Shown one piece after another: positions 34,826-43,450 of a stretch of 64,000 nt of DNA; position 1 is the stretch's first letter, and each line of letters begins with the position of its first letter. The notes under the pieces were generated by a model. That model did not search any database. It saw nothing but the letters and a program-made list of their open reading frames with translations, and was not told where the DNA came from. A program made the position numbers and the translations under genes. This stretch comes from Pyrinomonadaceae bacterium (lineage in GTDB: Bacteria; Acidobacteriota; Blastocatellia; Pyrinomonadales; Pyrinomonadaceae). Where the stretch lies: contig JAHCHG010000010.1 in assembly GCA_026129865.1 (NCBI GenBank), forward strand, positions 1-64,000, in the 5' to 3' direction.

Positions 34826-35353
34826 TTATTGATTCACGACCACAAGTGCCGGGCGCAAAAGTTTATCATTCCAGAAGTACCCGCACCTGAGTTCACTATT
34901 AATTCTCCCCGGCTTACCGGAAGGGTCGGAAACTACATCGAATGCTTCGTGTAGTTCCGGATTGAAAACCTCGCCGGTACTTTTAAAAGGAACAACCTCG
35001 TTTGCTTCGAGAACCGCTTTCAACCGGCGTCCGATCATTTCCAAGCCTTCGATCATTCGTTTGTCCGATGCGTCGTCCACATTTGCAAGTGCGAGTTCAA
35101 AATCGTCGGCAAGCGAAATAAGCCGTTCAAGCAATTCTCGTTTGCCCATGTCTGCGGCTGCTGCCTGTTCACGTTTGGTGCGCCGGCGATAATTCTCATA
35201 TTCCGCGGCAAGCCGCAAATACTTCTCGCGTTCAGCATCCAATTCTTCTCGCAGCGATTCAATTTCCGCGTCGACAGGTTCGCGAACTGTGACCTCGTCG
35301 ATCAAAACCGGCGACTCATCGATAGTAGTCATTTTTGTATTATGTGTTTCCAT
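34826..35353 (-). CDS. grpE: GrpE-type nucleotide exchange factor
   Basis: 175 residues. A long N-terminal coiled coil (EIESLREELDAEREKYLRLAAEYENYRRR) and the GrpE beta domain with FNPELHEAFDVV and the terminal signature GYFWNDKLLRPALVVV. It swaps ADP for ATP on DnaK during protein refolding. Neither dnaK nor dnaJ is nearby, so this may be a second, stress-linked copy. Confidence 0.9.
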   Translation of the reverse strand: METHNTKMTTIDESPVLIDEVTVREPVDAEIESLREELDAEREKYLRLAAEYENYRRRTKREQAAAADMGKRELLERLISLADDFELALANVDDASDKRMIEGLEMIGRRLKAVLEANEVVPFKSTGEVFNPELHEAFDVVSDPSGKPGRINSELRCGYFWNDKLLRPALVVVNQ

Positions 35354-35577
35354 TTTGAATTTCTTCCTAAAATAGCTTTACTTTGATCCTAAATGTTTGA
35401 ATCGGGACGGAATACCCGTTTACAGTAATTCTATAATCCCGGAGCCTCTCATAATAAGCGTAAAAACACCTGATTTCAGCACGTGTTTTCACCCTTTAAA
35501 TGTGATTGAATAGGATTTAGCCTAAATGGTCGGCAGGGAAAAAGCTTTAAAGCCTGCGATCATAAGACTGAAAATAT

Positions 35578-37140
35578 ATGAGCGTCAGACAAATCTTTAT
35601 AACATCGTCAATAGTATTAGTATTAGCAATTCTCCTTCTAAGTTTGATCAGTCCGTACTTTCTGCTTCTTTTTATAATTATCGCCCCGCTCATCGCAGTC
35701 GGCGTGCGGGACATTACACAAAAAAGGCAGACTATTCGCCGGAACTTTCCGATCATCGGAAATTTTCGCTATATGCTGGAAAAAGTTCGACCGGAGATAA
35801 TGCAGTATTTTGTTGAAACGGATACCGAGGGAAAACCGATCAACCGGCTCTTTCGTTCGGTCATTTATCAACGGGCAAAAAAGGAAACTTCCACGAGTCC
35901 GTTCGGAACTCAGTGGGATGTTTATCGGTCTGGTTATGAGTGGATTGACCATTCCATCTATGCCGCAAATCCGCATGATCTGGAACAGGAACAGAGAGTT
36001 CTTGTGGGCGGAGCAGATTGCCTACAACCGTATTCGGCAAGCCGTCTGAACATTTCGGCAATGAGTTACGGTTCTTTGAGTAAAAATGCAGTATTGGCAA
36101 TGAATGCCGGGGCAATGCTTGGAAATTTTGCACAAAATACGGGCGAAGGCGGACTGAGCCCGTATCATCTACAGCCCGGCGGCGATCTGATCTGGCAGAT
36201 CGGGACGGGTTATTTTGGCTGCCGCACCGAAAACGGAGAATTCGATCCGGAACTTTTTCAGAAAAAAGCCACGCTGGACAATGTGAAGATGATCGAAATA
36301 AAACTCTCACAAGGAGCAAAACCGGGACACGGGGGAATTCTGCCCGCCATAAAAAACACCGAAGAGATTGCCGCGATTCGGCACGTCAAACCCCATACGA
36401 CCGTCAACTCGCCGCCCGCTCACACTGCATTTATTGATGCCGAAGGATTGATGCATTTTATTAAAAAACTGAGAGATCTGTCAGGCGGCAAACCCGTCGG
36501 TTTTAAGGTTTGTATCGGTAAAAAATCAGAATTTATGGACATCTGCAAGGCGATGATAACGACGGGAATAAAGCCCGATTTCATTGCTATTGACGGCGGC
36601 GAAGGCGGCACCGGAGCGGCACCGATCGAATTTGCCGATTCGATCGGAATGCCTTTAAGAGATGGTCTTTCGTTTGCAGTCGATTGCTTGAACGGATTCG
36701 ATTTGAAAAAGGACATCAAGGTGATTGCCGCCGGAAAAGTCTTTAACGGATTTCATATTGCTAGACTGATCGCGATCGGTGCCGATATGGTCAGCGTGGC
36801 AAGAGCAATGATGTTGGCAACAGGCTGTATTCAGGCATTGCAGTGCCATCTGAATACTTGTCCGACCGGAGTTGCGACTCAGGATGAAGGGTTAATGAAG
36901 GGTTTAGTAGTTTCAGACAAAGCTCAAAGGGTTGCTAATTACCACGAAGCAACGATTAAGAGTTTCATTGAATTGCTGTCTGCCTCCGGTGTAGTTTCCG
37001 CCGGGGACTTGAAACGCGCGCATATCAACCGGAGGATAGGAGCGACTAAAGTATTAAAATACAGCGATATTTACCCGGAAGTAGAAGTTGGGGCATATTT
37101 AAAACCAGAAAACGAAAAATCTCAGAAACACGTCGGTTAG
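35578..37140 (+). CDS. FMN-binding glutamate-synthase-like protein, membrane-anchored
   Basis: 520 residues. Two N-terminal membrane helices (about 8-45) come before a complete glutamate synthase C-terminal-like FMN domain: SAMSYGSLSKNAVLAMNAGA, NTGEGGLSPYH, KLSQGAKPGHGGILP, IDGGEGGTGAAPIEF, AAGKVFNGFHIARLIAIGAD and CHLNTCPTGVATQD. The glutaminase domain of true GltB is missing. The CHLNTCPTG cysteines could hold an Fe-S cluster. Reaction unknown. It is the first gene of the AT-rich accessory region. Confidence 0.85.
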   Translation: MSVRQIFITSSIVLVLAILLLSLISPYFLLLFIIIAPLIAVGVRDITQKRQTIRRNFPIIGNFRYMLEKVRPEIMQYFVETDTEGKPINRLFRSVIYQRAKKETSTSPFGTQWDVYRSGYEWIDHSIYAANPHDLEQEQRVLVGGADCLQPYSASRLNISAMSYGSLSKNAVLAMNAGAMLGNFAQNTGEGGLSPYHLQPGGDLIWQIGTGYFGCRTENGEFDPELFQKKATLDNVKMIEIKLSQGAKPGHGGILPAIKNTEEIAAIRHVKPHTTVNSPPAHTAFIDAEGLMHFIKKLRDLSGGKPVGFKVCIGKKSEFMDICKAMITTGIKPDFIAIDGGEGGTGAAPIEFADSIGMPLRDGLSFAVDCLNGFDLKKDIKVIAAGKVFNGFHIARLIAIGADMVSVARAMMLATGCIQALQCHLNTCPTGVATQDEGLMKGLVVSDKAQRVANYHEATIKSFIELLSASGVVSAGDLKRAHINRRIGATKVLKYSDIYPEVEVGAYLKPENEKSQKHVG

Positions 37141-37176
37141 GCGAAAACTCCCGGGGGAATCAGTAATGACAAATTT

Positions 37177-37794
37177 TCAGAAAGTTTGTGTTTTAACCGA
37201 TGAAACATGTTCCGGGCAGTCAATTCGTAACTCCGCGTCAGCGAGTTTCTTATTTAGAAGTTGGCAAAAATGTCCGTCGTCCGATCTGTAAAATTGGCAG
37301 GTTGAACACATTCTTTGAATCGTTATAACGCCAGTTTGGTTTAAATGATGGATGATTTCGAGCAAACTCGACAGCAAATCTTCTTTCGCGGCTGAAGGCA
37401 ATTTATCGATCGGATTTTGTAATTGATCAGCGAAAAACGAGGTCTTTTTCGCAATCTCTTTTCCGGGTTCGGTTAAATGAATAATGTAGCTTCGGGTGTC
37501 GTGCGGTTCGTATTCTTTTTTGATAAGTTGTTTTTGTTCAAGCGTTTTAACGCAATCGCTGATTGTTGCTTTGGTCATATTAAATTCATCAGCTAAATAA
37601 CTTACCTTCCTTTTTTCCGGTGAATGGTGCAGCAGAAATATCAATACTTGAACCTGGATCGGACTCAGCGAAAATTCCTTACTTTCATTCCAGAGCAAAA
37701 CCCTAAAAGCCTGCGACACTCTTTCGAGTGAAGCGACTATCTTGCTTTCGACACTTGAATTTTGATGATCTAAATCGAACGCCGAACTTTTCAT
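37177..37794 (-). CDS. MarR-family regulator with C-terminal cysteine cluster
   Basis: 205 residues. Winged helix-turn-helix (about 45-120; SPIQVQVLIFLL, VSYLADEFNMTKATISDCVKTLEQ, YIIHLTEPGKEIA) followed by an extra tail with Cys163, Cys166, Cys177 and Cys193 (MCSTCQFY, HFCQLL, IDCPEH). Plain MarR proteins are about 150 residues; the four-Cys tail suggests a metal, Fe-S or thiol sensor. The ATG directly follows the stop of the DUF2024 gene (TAAATG), so they are coupled. It probably represses its own operon through the palindrome at 38400. Confidence 0.85.
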   Translation of the reverse strand: MKSSAFDLDHQNSSVESKIVASLERVSQAFRVLLWNESKEFSLSPIQVQVLIFLLHHSPEKRKVSYLADEFNMTKATISDCVKTLEQKQLIKKEYEPHDTRSYIIHLTEPGKEIAKKTSFFADQLQNPIDKLPSAAKEDLLSSLLEIIHHLNQTGVITIQRMCSTCQFYRSDDGHFCQLLNKKLADAELRIDCPEHVSSVKTQTF

Positions 37795-38058
37795 TTAGTT
37801 ACAATTTTCCATCTCAAGAATAAAATAGCCTTTCTGTTCGATAGCTTCCGTCCACTGCGGTCGGACGTTTTCAACGTGGCAAAAATTGCACTCGTTCGCG
37901 GTTAAAGGTTGAGTTTCCTGTCCTTTTTCCTTCAAATATTCCAAACCGTAACCGTAAATCACGGAGCTGTCTTTTATTTCTGACGGAGCAATAATGTCAA
38001 AGTGCATAATGCTCCCGTCTTTTTTTGTAACGTATGTGTCCCAAACTGCTATTTGCAT
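37795..38058 (-). CDS. DUF2024 family protein
   Basis: 87 residues. VWDTYVTKKDGSIMHFDIIAP at the N-terminus and ECNFCHVENV near residue 58 are DUF2024 signatures. The CxxCH could bind a metal or react with oxidants. Function unknown. It lies between the thioredoxin-like gene (about 70 bp) and marR, with which it is translationally coupled. Confidence 0.85.
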   Translation of the reverse strand: MQIAVWDTYVTKKDGSIMHFDIIAPSEIKDSSVIYGYGLEYLKEKGQETQPLTANECNFCHVENVRPQWTEAIEQKGYFILEMENCN

Positions 38059-38129
38059 ATCTTTTGATCCCTAAAAAATCGAAAGCCCTATCGAGTTATC
38101 TATCACCTTAACTCAATAGGGCAATTATT

Positions 38130-38363
38130 TTAACCTTTGACATCAGCCATTGAAGCACCAAAATTGATGTGAAGCACATTTCCGTTTGGCGTTACCAAAG
38201 CCGGAACAGACTTTACACCTGCTTTTTCTGCCTCGTCAAACCTCGACATATCGTTACCAAAATGAACGACTTCCACATTATCCGCACCGACCAAATTTAC
38301 AATGTCGTGTTCCGCACTGACGCAAACAGGACAACCTGCATGATAAAAAACTGATTTACTCAT
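38130..38363 (-). CDS. Thioredoxin/glutaredoxin-like protein
   Basis: 77 residues with a redox active site HAGCPVCVSAE (Cys10, Cys13) and a cis-proline region SVPALVT. The length fits a minimal thioredoxin-like fold without extra N-terminal strands. It is the first gene of a three-gene operon (this gene, DUF2024, marR), in which every product carries paired cysteines. Confidence 0.8.
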   Translation of the reverse strand: MSKSVFYHAGCPVCVSAEHDIVNLVGADNVEVVHFGNDMSRFDEAEKAGVKSVPALVTPNGNVLHINFGASMADVKG

Positions 38364-38399
38364 CTTGTGACTCCTTTTTTATTTGATTGACATAATCGT

Positions 38400-38413
38400 C
38401 TATTCAAGAATAG
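38400..38413. promoter_or_regulatory. Candidate MarR operator upstream of the redox operon
   Basis: CTATTCAAGAATAG is a perfect palindrome (two 6-bp arms, 2-bp centre), 37 bp before the start of the thioredoxin-like gene and next to a TTGACA-like box. MarR proteins bind such AT-rich palindromes. Confidence 0.5.
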
Positions 38414-38689
38414 TTAGGAGTCCTATCTATGTCAACCGGGTGTTTCAAAGTTTTTTATTTATAAGTGTTGTCACTTTTTTAAATAAGTTCGATTTACACG
38501 CGGGACGAAAATTGAAAACAATAAAAGCTGTAGTAAACAGTGCAATTATGGGTGAGATCGCAAGTTTTCGCGCAAAACGGTGAAAATATACCGCAAAAGA
38601 ACCGACCTATGACTTAATGCAACCGAAATCGCGTATAATTAAGGCTAAATCGCTAATCCAAGATTTGCCGTTTAATTTATAAAAGATCA

Positions 38690-39523
38690 ATGCCAACAGA
38701 CAATATTCCTGAAATCTTTCTGACGGAAAAAAACGAGAACCGGGATCTTTTCGTCTACGATTTTAAGATGACCAATGATGTTTTTAAGAGCAAGGTCAAT
38801 TTGGAGATGAATATGTTCAGCTTTCTGCAAGTAGGCAGAAAGCAGGTTCATTTTGCGGGAACCTCCGTAGCCGTTAACAAAGACCAATCGTTATTGCTTA
38901 AAAAAGGAAATTGGCTCTGGACGGAATTATTAGATACCGAAGCTGTCTATTATTGTAAGCTCTTATTTTTTTCTGAAAAGATTTTACGAGAATTCTTGAA
39001 GAAACATACTGAGAGCAAGGAAGTAAGAAAGAAAAGATCACCGTATTTTATAATTCGGAACGATGCTTACATCGCCTCTTACATCGACTCATTGACCATA
39101 ATTAACAGAACTTCTGCGGTTTCTATCGAAAACCTGCTAGCTGTAAAGTTTGAAGAATTGATGCTCTATCTTCTTCAAAAATACGGAAGAAAATTTGAAT
39201 CGTATTTAAATTCTCTGATCGTTTCTAAAAGCTCACCATTTAAGAAGATCGTCGAAAGCAAGATACATTCCAACCTAAAATTAGAAGAAATTGCGTTTTT
39301 GTGCAATATGAGTTTATCCACCTTTAAGCGGCATTTTATTAGAGAATTCAAAATGTCGCCCGGTAAATGGATTCAAAATGAACGCCTGCAAAAAGCAAAG
39401 GAAATGCTGGAAAAAGGCAAAAAACCGTCGGAAGTTTATTTCAATTTTGGATACAGCGATCTATCAAACTTCAGCATTGCCTTTAAAAATAAATTTGGAA
39501 TCAGTCCAAAAGAGGTCTTATGA
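38690..39523 (+). CDS. AraC-family transcriptional regulator
   Basis: 277 residues. An N-terminal cupin-like sensing region of about 170 residues (FSFLQVGRKQVHF, LLLKKGNWLW) precedes a C-terminal double helix-turn-helix: LKLEEIAFLCNMSLSTFKRHF and PSEVYFNFGYSDLSNFSIAFKNKFG, the standard AraC signature. It stands just upstream of a formaldehyde dehydrogenase gene whose promoter has two direct repeats spaced 21 bp, as AraC dimers prefer. It likely activates that gene in response to an aldehyde or related signal (inference). Confidence 0.88.
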   Translation: MPTDNIPEIFLTEKNENRDLFVYDFKMTNDVFKSKVNLEMNMFSFLQVGRKQVHFAGTSVAVNKDQSLLLKKGNWLWTELLDTEAVYYCKLLFFSEKILREFLKKHTESKEVRKKRSPYFIIRNDAYIASYIDSLTIINRTSAVSIENLLAVKFEELMLYLLQKYGRKFESYLNSLIVSKSSPFKKIVESKIHSNLKLEEIAFLCNMSLSTFKRHFIREFKMSPGKWIQNERLQKAKEMLEKGKKPSEVYFNFGYSDLSNFSIAFKNKFGISPKEVL

Positions 39524-39579
39524 ACGATTTTCTTTTCGTGTAAACACTCATTCAAAATTAAAAAGATTTGTTTTCAGCC

Positions 39580-39677
39580 GGAACGCAGGCAGCCTTGCCT
39601 GCGAGAACTCTCATAAAATTGTTTGCTTTTGATTTCAAAAAAACAGACTCACAGGCAAGGCTGCCTGCCTGCGTTCC
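39580..39677. repeat. REP-like inverted repeat (family 2)
   Basis: GGAACGCAGGCAGCCTTGCC (39580-39599) and its inverted counterpart (39648-39677) share about 26 bp with one 4-bp insertion and one mismatch, around a 43-bp AT-rich centre. No coding frame. Confidence 0.75.
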
Positions 39678-39733
39678 AATTTTCAGCAAAATTCGCCCTT
39701 TCCTTGAAAAACTTATTTAATTGGCGATATCTG

Positions 39734-39770
39734 ACCTGTTTTCATAAGTAATCAACCTGTTTTCATAAGT
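39734..39770 (+). promoter_or_regulatory. Two 16-bp direct repeats 21 bp apart: AraC operator candidate
   Basis: ACCTGTTTTCATAAGT occurs exactly at 39734-39749 and 39755-39770. The 21-bp spacing equals two DNA turns and is the hallmark of AraC-family binding sites. The fdhA start codon is 87 bp downstream. Confidence 0.7.
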
Positions 39771-39856
39771 CCTTTTATACGAAATAAGCTTACACTTCTT
39801 AGTAAATCAATTTTTCACTTGAAATTTTGTGTAAATTTCAAAGGAGCCAAAATATT

Positions 39857-41044
39857 ATGAACAAGAATCATGGCGTTTCCTATATGGGAACTGGAAAAGT
39901 AGAAGTATTGGAAATAGACTATCCGAAACTGGCGTTGGGAGATCGAAAGTGTGAACACGGTGTCATCTTAAAGATAGTTGCCACGAATATTTGTGGTTCG
40001 GATCAACACATGGTCAGAGGAAGAACCACCGCCGAAAAGGGTTTGGTTCTAGGGCATGAAATCACCGGAGAAGTTATAGAATGTGGACGGGACGTTGAAT
40101 TTATCAAAAAGGGCGATTTAGTTTCCGTTCCATTTAATATTGCCTGTGGTCGTTGTCGAAATTGTAAAAGCCGCCTAACGGGTATCTGTTTAAATGTAAA
40201 CGAAGCTCGTCCGGGAGCCGCTTATGGATATGTTGATATGGGAGGCTGGGTCGGAGGACAAGCCGAGTACGTAATGGTGCCTTATGCCGATTTTAATTTA
40301 TTAAAATTTCCTGATAAGGATCAAGCCATGGAAAAGATTTTGGATTTGACAATGCTTTCCGATATTCTCCCGACCGGGTTTCACGGAGCAGTAACGGCAG
40401 GTGTAACCGTCGGTTCGGTCGTGTATATCGCCGGTGCGGGTCCGGTCGGACTAGCCTGTGCCGCAAGTTGCCATTTATTAGGTGCGGCTGTGGTCATAGT
40501 CGGCGACCTGAATGAAGAACGTCTTGCTCATGCCAGAACTTTTGGTTGCGAAACCATTAATTTGACCAATGACACCCCGGTCGAAGAACAAATTGCTGAG
40601 ATCGTCGGTGTACCGGAGGTTGACAGCTTTGTAGATTGTGTGGGTTTCGAAGCCAGCGGACATGGTTCCAGTGCCGGAAAAGAAATGCCCGCCATCGTTT
40701 TAAATCAGGCTATGGCGGTAACCCGAGCGGGCGGACAAATCGGAATTCCGGGTTTGTATGTAACCGAAGACCCTGGAGCAGAAGATGAAGCCGCAAAACA
40801 GGGAAGTCTGAAAATCCGTTTTGGATTGGGCTGGGCTAAATCCCATTCTTTCCATACAGGGCAAACCCCGACGATGAAATATCACAGGCAGCTGATGAAT
40901 GCTATCTTGTATGACAAAATTCATATTGCCAAAGCTGTAAATGTGGAAGTGATAAGTCTTCAAGATGCACCGAGAGGGTATGCCGAATTTGATACAGGTG
41001 TAGCTAAAAAGTTTGTGATTGACCCGCATGGTTTAATAAAGTAG
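39857..41044 (+). CDS. fdhA: Glutathione-independent formaldehyde dehydrogenase
   Basis: 395 residues; AAGGAG 10 nt upstream fixes ATG 39857. Zinc-dependent medium-chain dehydrogenase: catalytic zinc ligands Cys46 and His67 (GHE) with Asp169, structural zinc Cys97, 100, 103 and 111, and Rossmann motif GAGPVG (193-198). The long insert around HGSSAGKEMP and the length near 395 match the Pseudomonas putida enzyme type, which oxidises formaldehyde to formate with bound NAD and needs no glutathione. It is controlled, I infer, by the adjacent AraC protein. It is useful for detoxifying aldehydes. Confidence 0.92.
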   Translation: MNKNHGVSYMGTGKVEVLEIDYPKLALGDRKCEHGVILKIVATNICGSDQHMVRGRTTAEKGLVLGHEITGEVIECGRDVEFIKKGDLVSVPFNIACGRCRNCKSRLTGICLNVNEARPGAAYGYVDMGGWVGGQAEYVMVPYADFNLLKFPDKDQAMEKILDLTMLSDILPTGFHGAVTAGVTVGSVVYIAGAGPVGLACAASCHLLGAAVVIVGDLNEERLAHARTFGCETINLTNDTPVEEQIAEIVGVPEVDSFVDCVGFEASGHGSSAGKEMPAIVLNQAMAVTRAGGQIGIPGLYVTEDPGAEDEAAKQGSLKIRFGLGWAKSHSFHTGQTPTMKYHRQLMNAILYDKIHIAKAVNVEVISLQDAPRGYAEFDTGVAKKFVIDPHGLIK

Positions 41045-41049
41045 TTTTT

Positions 41050-41088
41050 TGACCTTTTTTCATAAACTATGAGGCTGTTCTAGTAACT
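41050..41088 (+). promoter_or_regulatory. Degenerate second copy of the AraC-type operator
   Basis: TGACCTTTTTTCATAAACT differs from the fdhA repeat core at two positions (41052-41067). Exactly 21 bp further (41073) a 10/16 match follows. This pair lies upstream of the HbpS-like gene and suggests that the same regulator acts there. Confidence 0.4.
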
Positions 41089-41115
41089 ATGTAACCCACT
41101 AAGCAGCTATGATAT

Positions 41116-41202
41116 TTCGGAGCAGACGATAACTGATAGATGATAACTGATAGATACTAACGCGGTTACATCTATCAACTTTCATCTTTCATCTATTCCG
41201 AA
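41116..41202. repeat. Short tandem and inverted repeats between fdhA and the HbpS-like gene
   Basis: GATAACTGATAGAT is repeated in tandem (about 41128-41155) and its complement-like partner (TCATCTTTCATCTATTCCG) follows near 41180-41200, bounded by TTCGG and CCGAA. It is a non-coding, degenerate hairpin element. Confidence 0.5.
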
Positions 41203-41283
41203 GATCAGTCTAATCTAATTTTGGACTACTACTTAATTGCAGTATGTTTGAATCATCTTAAAAATAGAATTAACAAAAAAATT

Positions 41284-41685
41284 ATGAATATTACATTACA
41301 ACAAGCAGAAAAAGCGATCGCTGCAGCGAAACAAAAATCAGCCGCAATTGACACAAAAATGAACATTGCAATTGTTGATGCAGGAGCAAATTTAGTCGCT
41401 TTTGCACGAATGGACGGAGCCTGGTTAGGTTCGCTTGACATTTCAATTAAAAAAGCTAAAACAGCCCGATTTTTTGATATGAATACCGGATCAATTGGAG
41501 AATTATCTCAACCGGGCGGTTCGCTGTACAATATAGAACATTCTAACAATGGTCTTATAACTTTCCCCGGTGGTATTCCGATTAAAAACGCAAACGATGA
41601 GATCATCGGAGCGATTGGCGTCAGCGGAAGCACTGTTGAAAATGACCACGAAGTTGCTGAGGCGGGAGCAGGAGCAGCAATCTAA
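41284..41685 (+). CDS. HbpS/GlcG-like heme-degrading or binding family protein
   Basis: 133 residues from ATG 41284 (an upstream TTG at 41221 is unlikely). Pattern: [84 protein letters not shown]. This is the DUF336/HbpS-GlcG fold. Family members bind heme or act as extracellular redox sensors; no signal peptide is seen here. It is followed by a terminator. Confidence 0.85.
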   Translation: MNITLQQAEKAIAAAKQKSAAIDTKMNIAIVDAGANLVAFARMDGAWLGSLDISIKKAKTARFFDMNTGSIGELSQPGGSLYNIEHSNNGLITFPGGIPIKNANDEIIGAIGVSGSTVENDHEVAEAGAGAAI

Positions 41686-41709
41686 AAAGAAGACTAATAA
41701 TTCGAATCG

Positions 41710-41743
41710 AGAGGATAATTAGTTTTAATTGTCCTCTTTTTTT
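41710..41743 (+). terminator. Rho-independent terminator
   Basis: AGAGGATAATT (41710-41720) pairs with AATTGTCCTCT (41727-41737) through one G-U pair, then a T-run. Confidence 0.75.
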
Positions 41744-41852
41744 ACCAATAAATACTTCGCTATATAAGCCGGAGAGCAATTATTGGCTCTCGATTTAAAG
41801 TTTTTAAGCCGGAATAAAGAAGAAATTGATAACGATAAAAATCAAGTAGATC

Positions 41853-42353
41853 ATGAGCAGAGGATTTGTAAAAGAAGGCGATCAGGAAGAAATTCCTGTT
41901 TTAACGCCAAGAGCTTACTTGCCGGACGGCGTAACCAATTACGTTACTCAAGTCGGTATGGATGAACTTTTGGAAGAAAAACAAATGCTCATCAATGAAA
42001 GAGACCAACTGGACGCTGCAAATGAAAATGAAAGAAGAATTGCATTAAATCACATAAACGCAAAATTGCAGCTGTTAAGTGATAGAATCCTTACGGCGCA
42101 AATAATCGATCTGGACAAACAATCGCCGGAAGAAGTGTGGTTCGGCGCAACGGTAACGCTGAAAGAGGATAATGAAACAGAGCTTCAGCAATTTCAGATC
42201 GTAGGTGTCGATGAAGCCGATGTTTCAAAAGGAAAAATCTCGTTCATTTCACCGATCGCGAAAATTTTGCTGGGAAAAAAGGTTGGGGACGAGGCAGTTT
42301 TAAGAACTCCAAACGGAGACAGAAAATTTGAAATTATTGGAATCGACTATTGA
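41853..42353 (+). CDS. GreA/GreB-family transcript cleavage factor
   Basis: 166 residues. The N-terminal coiled coil (about 38-85) and the C-terminal FKBP-like part (VWFGATVTLKE, VDEADVSKGKISFISPIAKILLGKKVGDEAVL) match Gre factors. The extra leader (SRGFVKEGDQEEIPVLTPRAYLPDG) is typical of the GreA/GreB-like group in Bacteroidota and relatives rather than of housekeeping GreA. It probably rescues stalled RNA polymerase under stress. It is a monocistronic gene in the accessory region. Confidence 0.8.
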   Translation: MSRGFVKEGDQEEIPVLTPRAYLPDGVTNYVTQVGMDELLEEKQMLINERDQLDAANENERRIALNHINAKLQLLSDRILTAQIIDLDKQSPEEVWFGATVTLKEDNETELQQFQIVGVDEADVSKGKISFISPIAKILLGKKVGDEAVLRTPNGDRKFEIIGIDY

Positions 42354-42463
42354 TTTGCATCAACTGTTGGTTTTCCGTCGTGACCGCCGCTTAAAAAATA
42401 AAGAGAGACGGTCGAATTTTCGTTCAAATCCGCCATTATTTTTTGGGTACATAATATTAAACT

Positions 42464-43348
42464 ATGTCGAACATCAGTCTAATTATAGAAGAGCGAGCTG
42501 CCAGCATCGGGAAGTTTATGGTCGGGCGTTTACTGCCGTTTCGCCAAAAAAGAATGGTCGGACCGTTCATTTATATCGATCATATGGGTCCGGTCAGATT
42601 AGGTGAACATGAAAATTTTGATGTCTTGCCGCATCCGCATATCGGGCTTTCGACTCTCACATATTTGTTTGACGGGAGCCTTATGCACCGCGATACGCTT
42701 GGCAACCACGTAGAAATAAAGCCCGGCGCGGTAAATTGGATGACTGCAGGCAAAGGAATCGTGCATTCTGAACGAACACCCGATCATTTGCGAAGATCCG
42801 AAATGAACATGCACGGTTTGCAGATTTGGGTGGCATTGCCGAAGGATCTGGAGCAGATGGAACCGGAATTCTTTCATATTACAGAGCAGGAAATTCCTGC
42901 ATGGAGTGAGGGAGACCTGAAGTTCAAACTTGTTGCGGGCGAAGCATTCGGCAGAAAATCTGCGGTTCCCGTTTTCAGCAGATTGTTTATGCTTGAAATA
43001 GAAAGCAAAACAAAACAGTCCGTAAATATCGGAGACCGGCTTTATGGTGAATCGGGTTTGTATATTCTTGAAGGATCCATTGAAAGCGAAGGAAAAATAT
43101 TCGAACCCCAGCAATTGTTGGTGGCAAAGGACAGCAAACTTTGCGATTTCATAATTGGGGAAAACAGCAAGATCTATATTTTTGGCGGCGAAACTTTTCC
43201 GGAGGAACGTTTTATCGACTGGAACTTTGTTTCATCGAGTAAAGAACTCATCGAAGAAGCCAAGCAGAAATGGAAGGCACAATCATTTCCCAAAATTGAA
43301 GGAGACGAAACCGAATTTATTCCTTATCCCTCATTCAATCGACGCTAA
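42464..43348 (+). CDS. Pirin-family protein (long form)
   Basis: 294 residues, a double cupin. Pirin signature in the N-terminal cupin: DHMGPVRLGEHENFDVLPHPH, GLSTLTYLFDGSLMHRDTLG and GIVHSERTPD with the metal-binding His residues (HPH, H, E). Pirins bind iron or act as quercetinase-like dioxygenases and redox regulators. A second, shorter pirin is encoded at 52706. Confidence 0.88.
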   Translation: MSNISLIIEERAASIGKFMVGRLLPFRQKRMVGPFIYIDHMGPVRLGEHENFDVLPHPHIGLSTLTYLFDGSLMHRDTLGNHVEIKPGAVNWMTAGKGIVHSERTPDHLRRSEMNMHGLQIWVALPKDLEQMEPEFFHITEQEIPAWSEGDLKFKLVAGEAFGRKSAVPVFSRLFMLEIESKTKQSVNIGDRLYGESGLYILEGSIESEGKIFEPQQLLVAKDSKLCDFIIGENSKIYIFGGETFPEERFIDWNFVSSSKELIEEAKQKWKAQSFPKIEGDETEFIPYPSFNRR

Positions 43349-43450
43349 AAAGCTTGAAACGTGCGCAATTGTCCATCGGACAGCCAACTTGATTTAATAG
43401 ACCTTCAAACGACGGTCGATTAAATCCGGGATCAAATAATAAATAGAAAA

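Noticed and set aside
41783-41965. Small plus-strand frame at the start of the Gre-like gene
   Set aside because: It overlaps the Gre gene in another frame and has no family signature.
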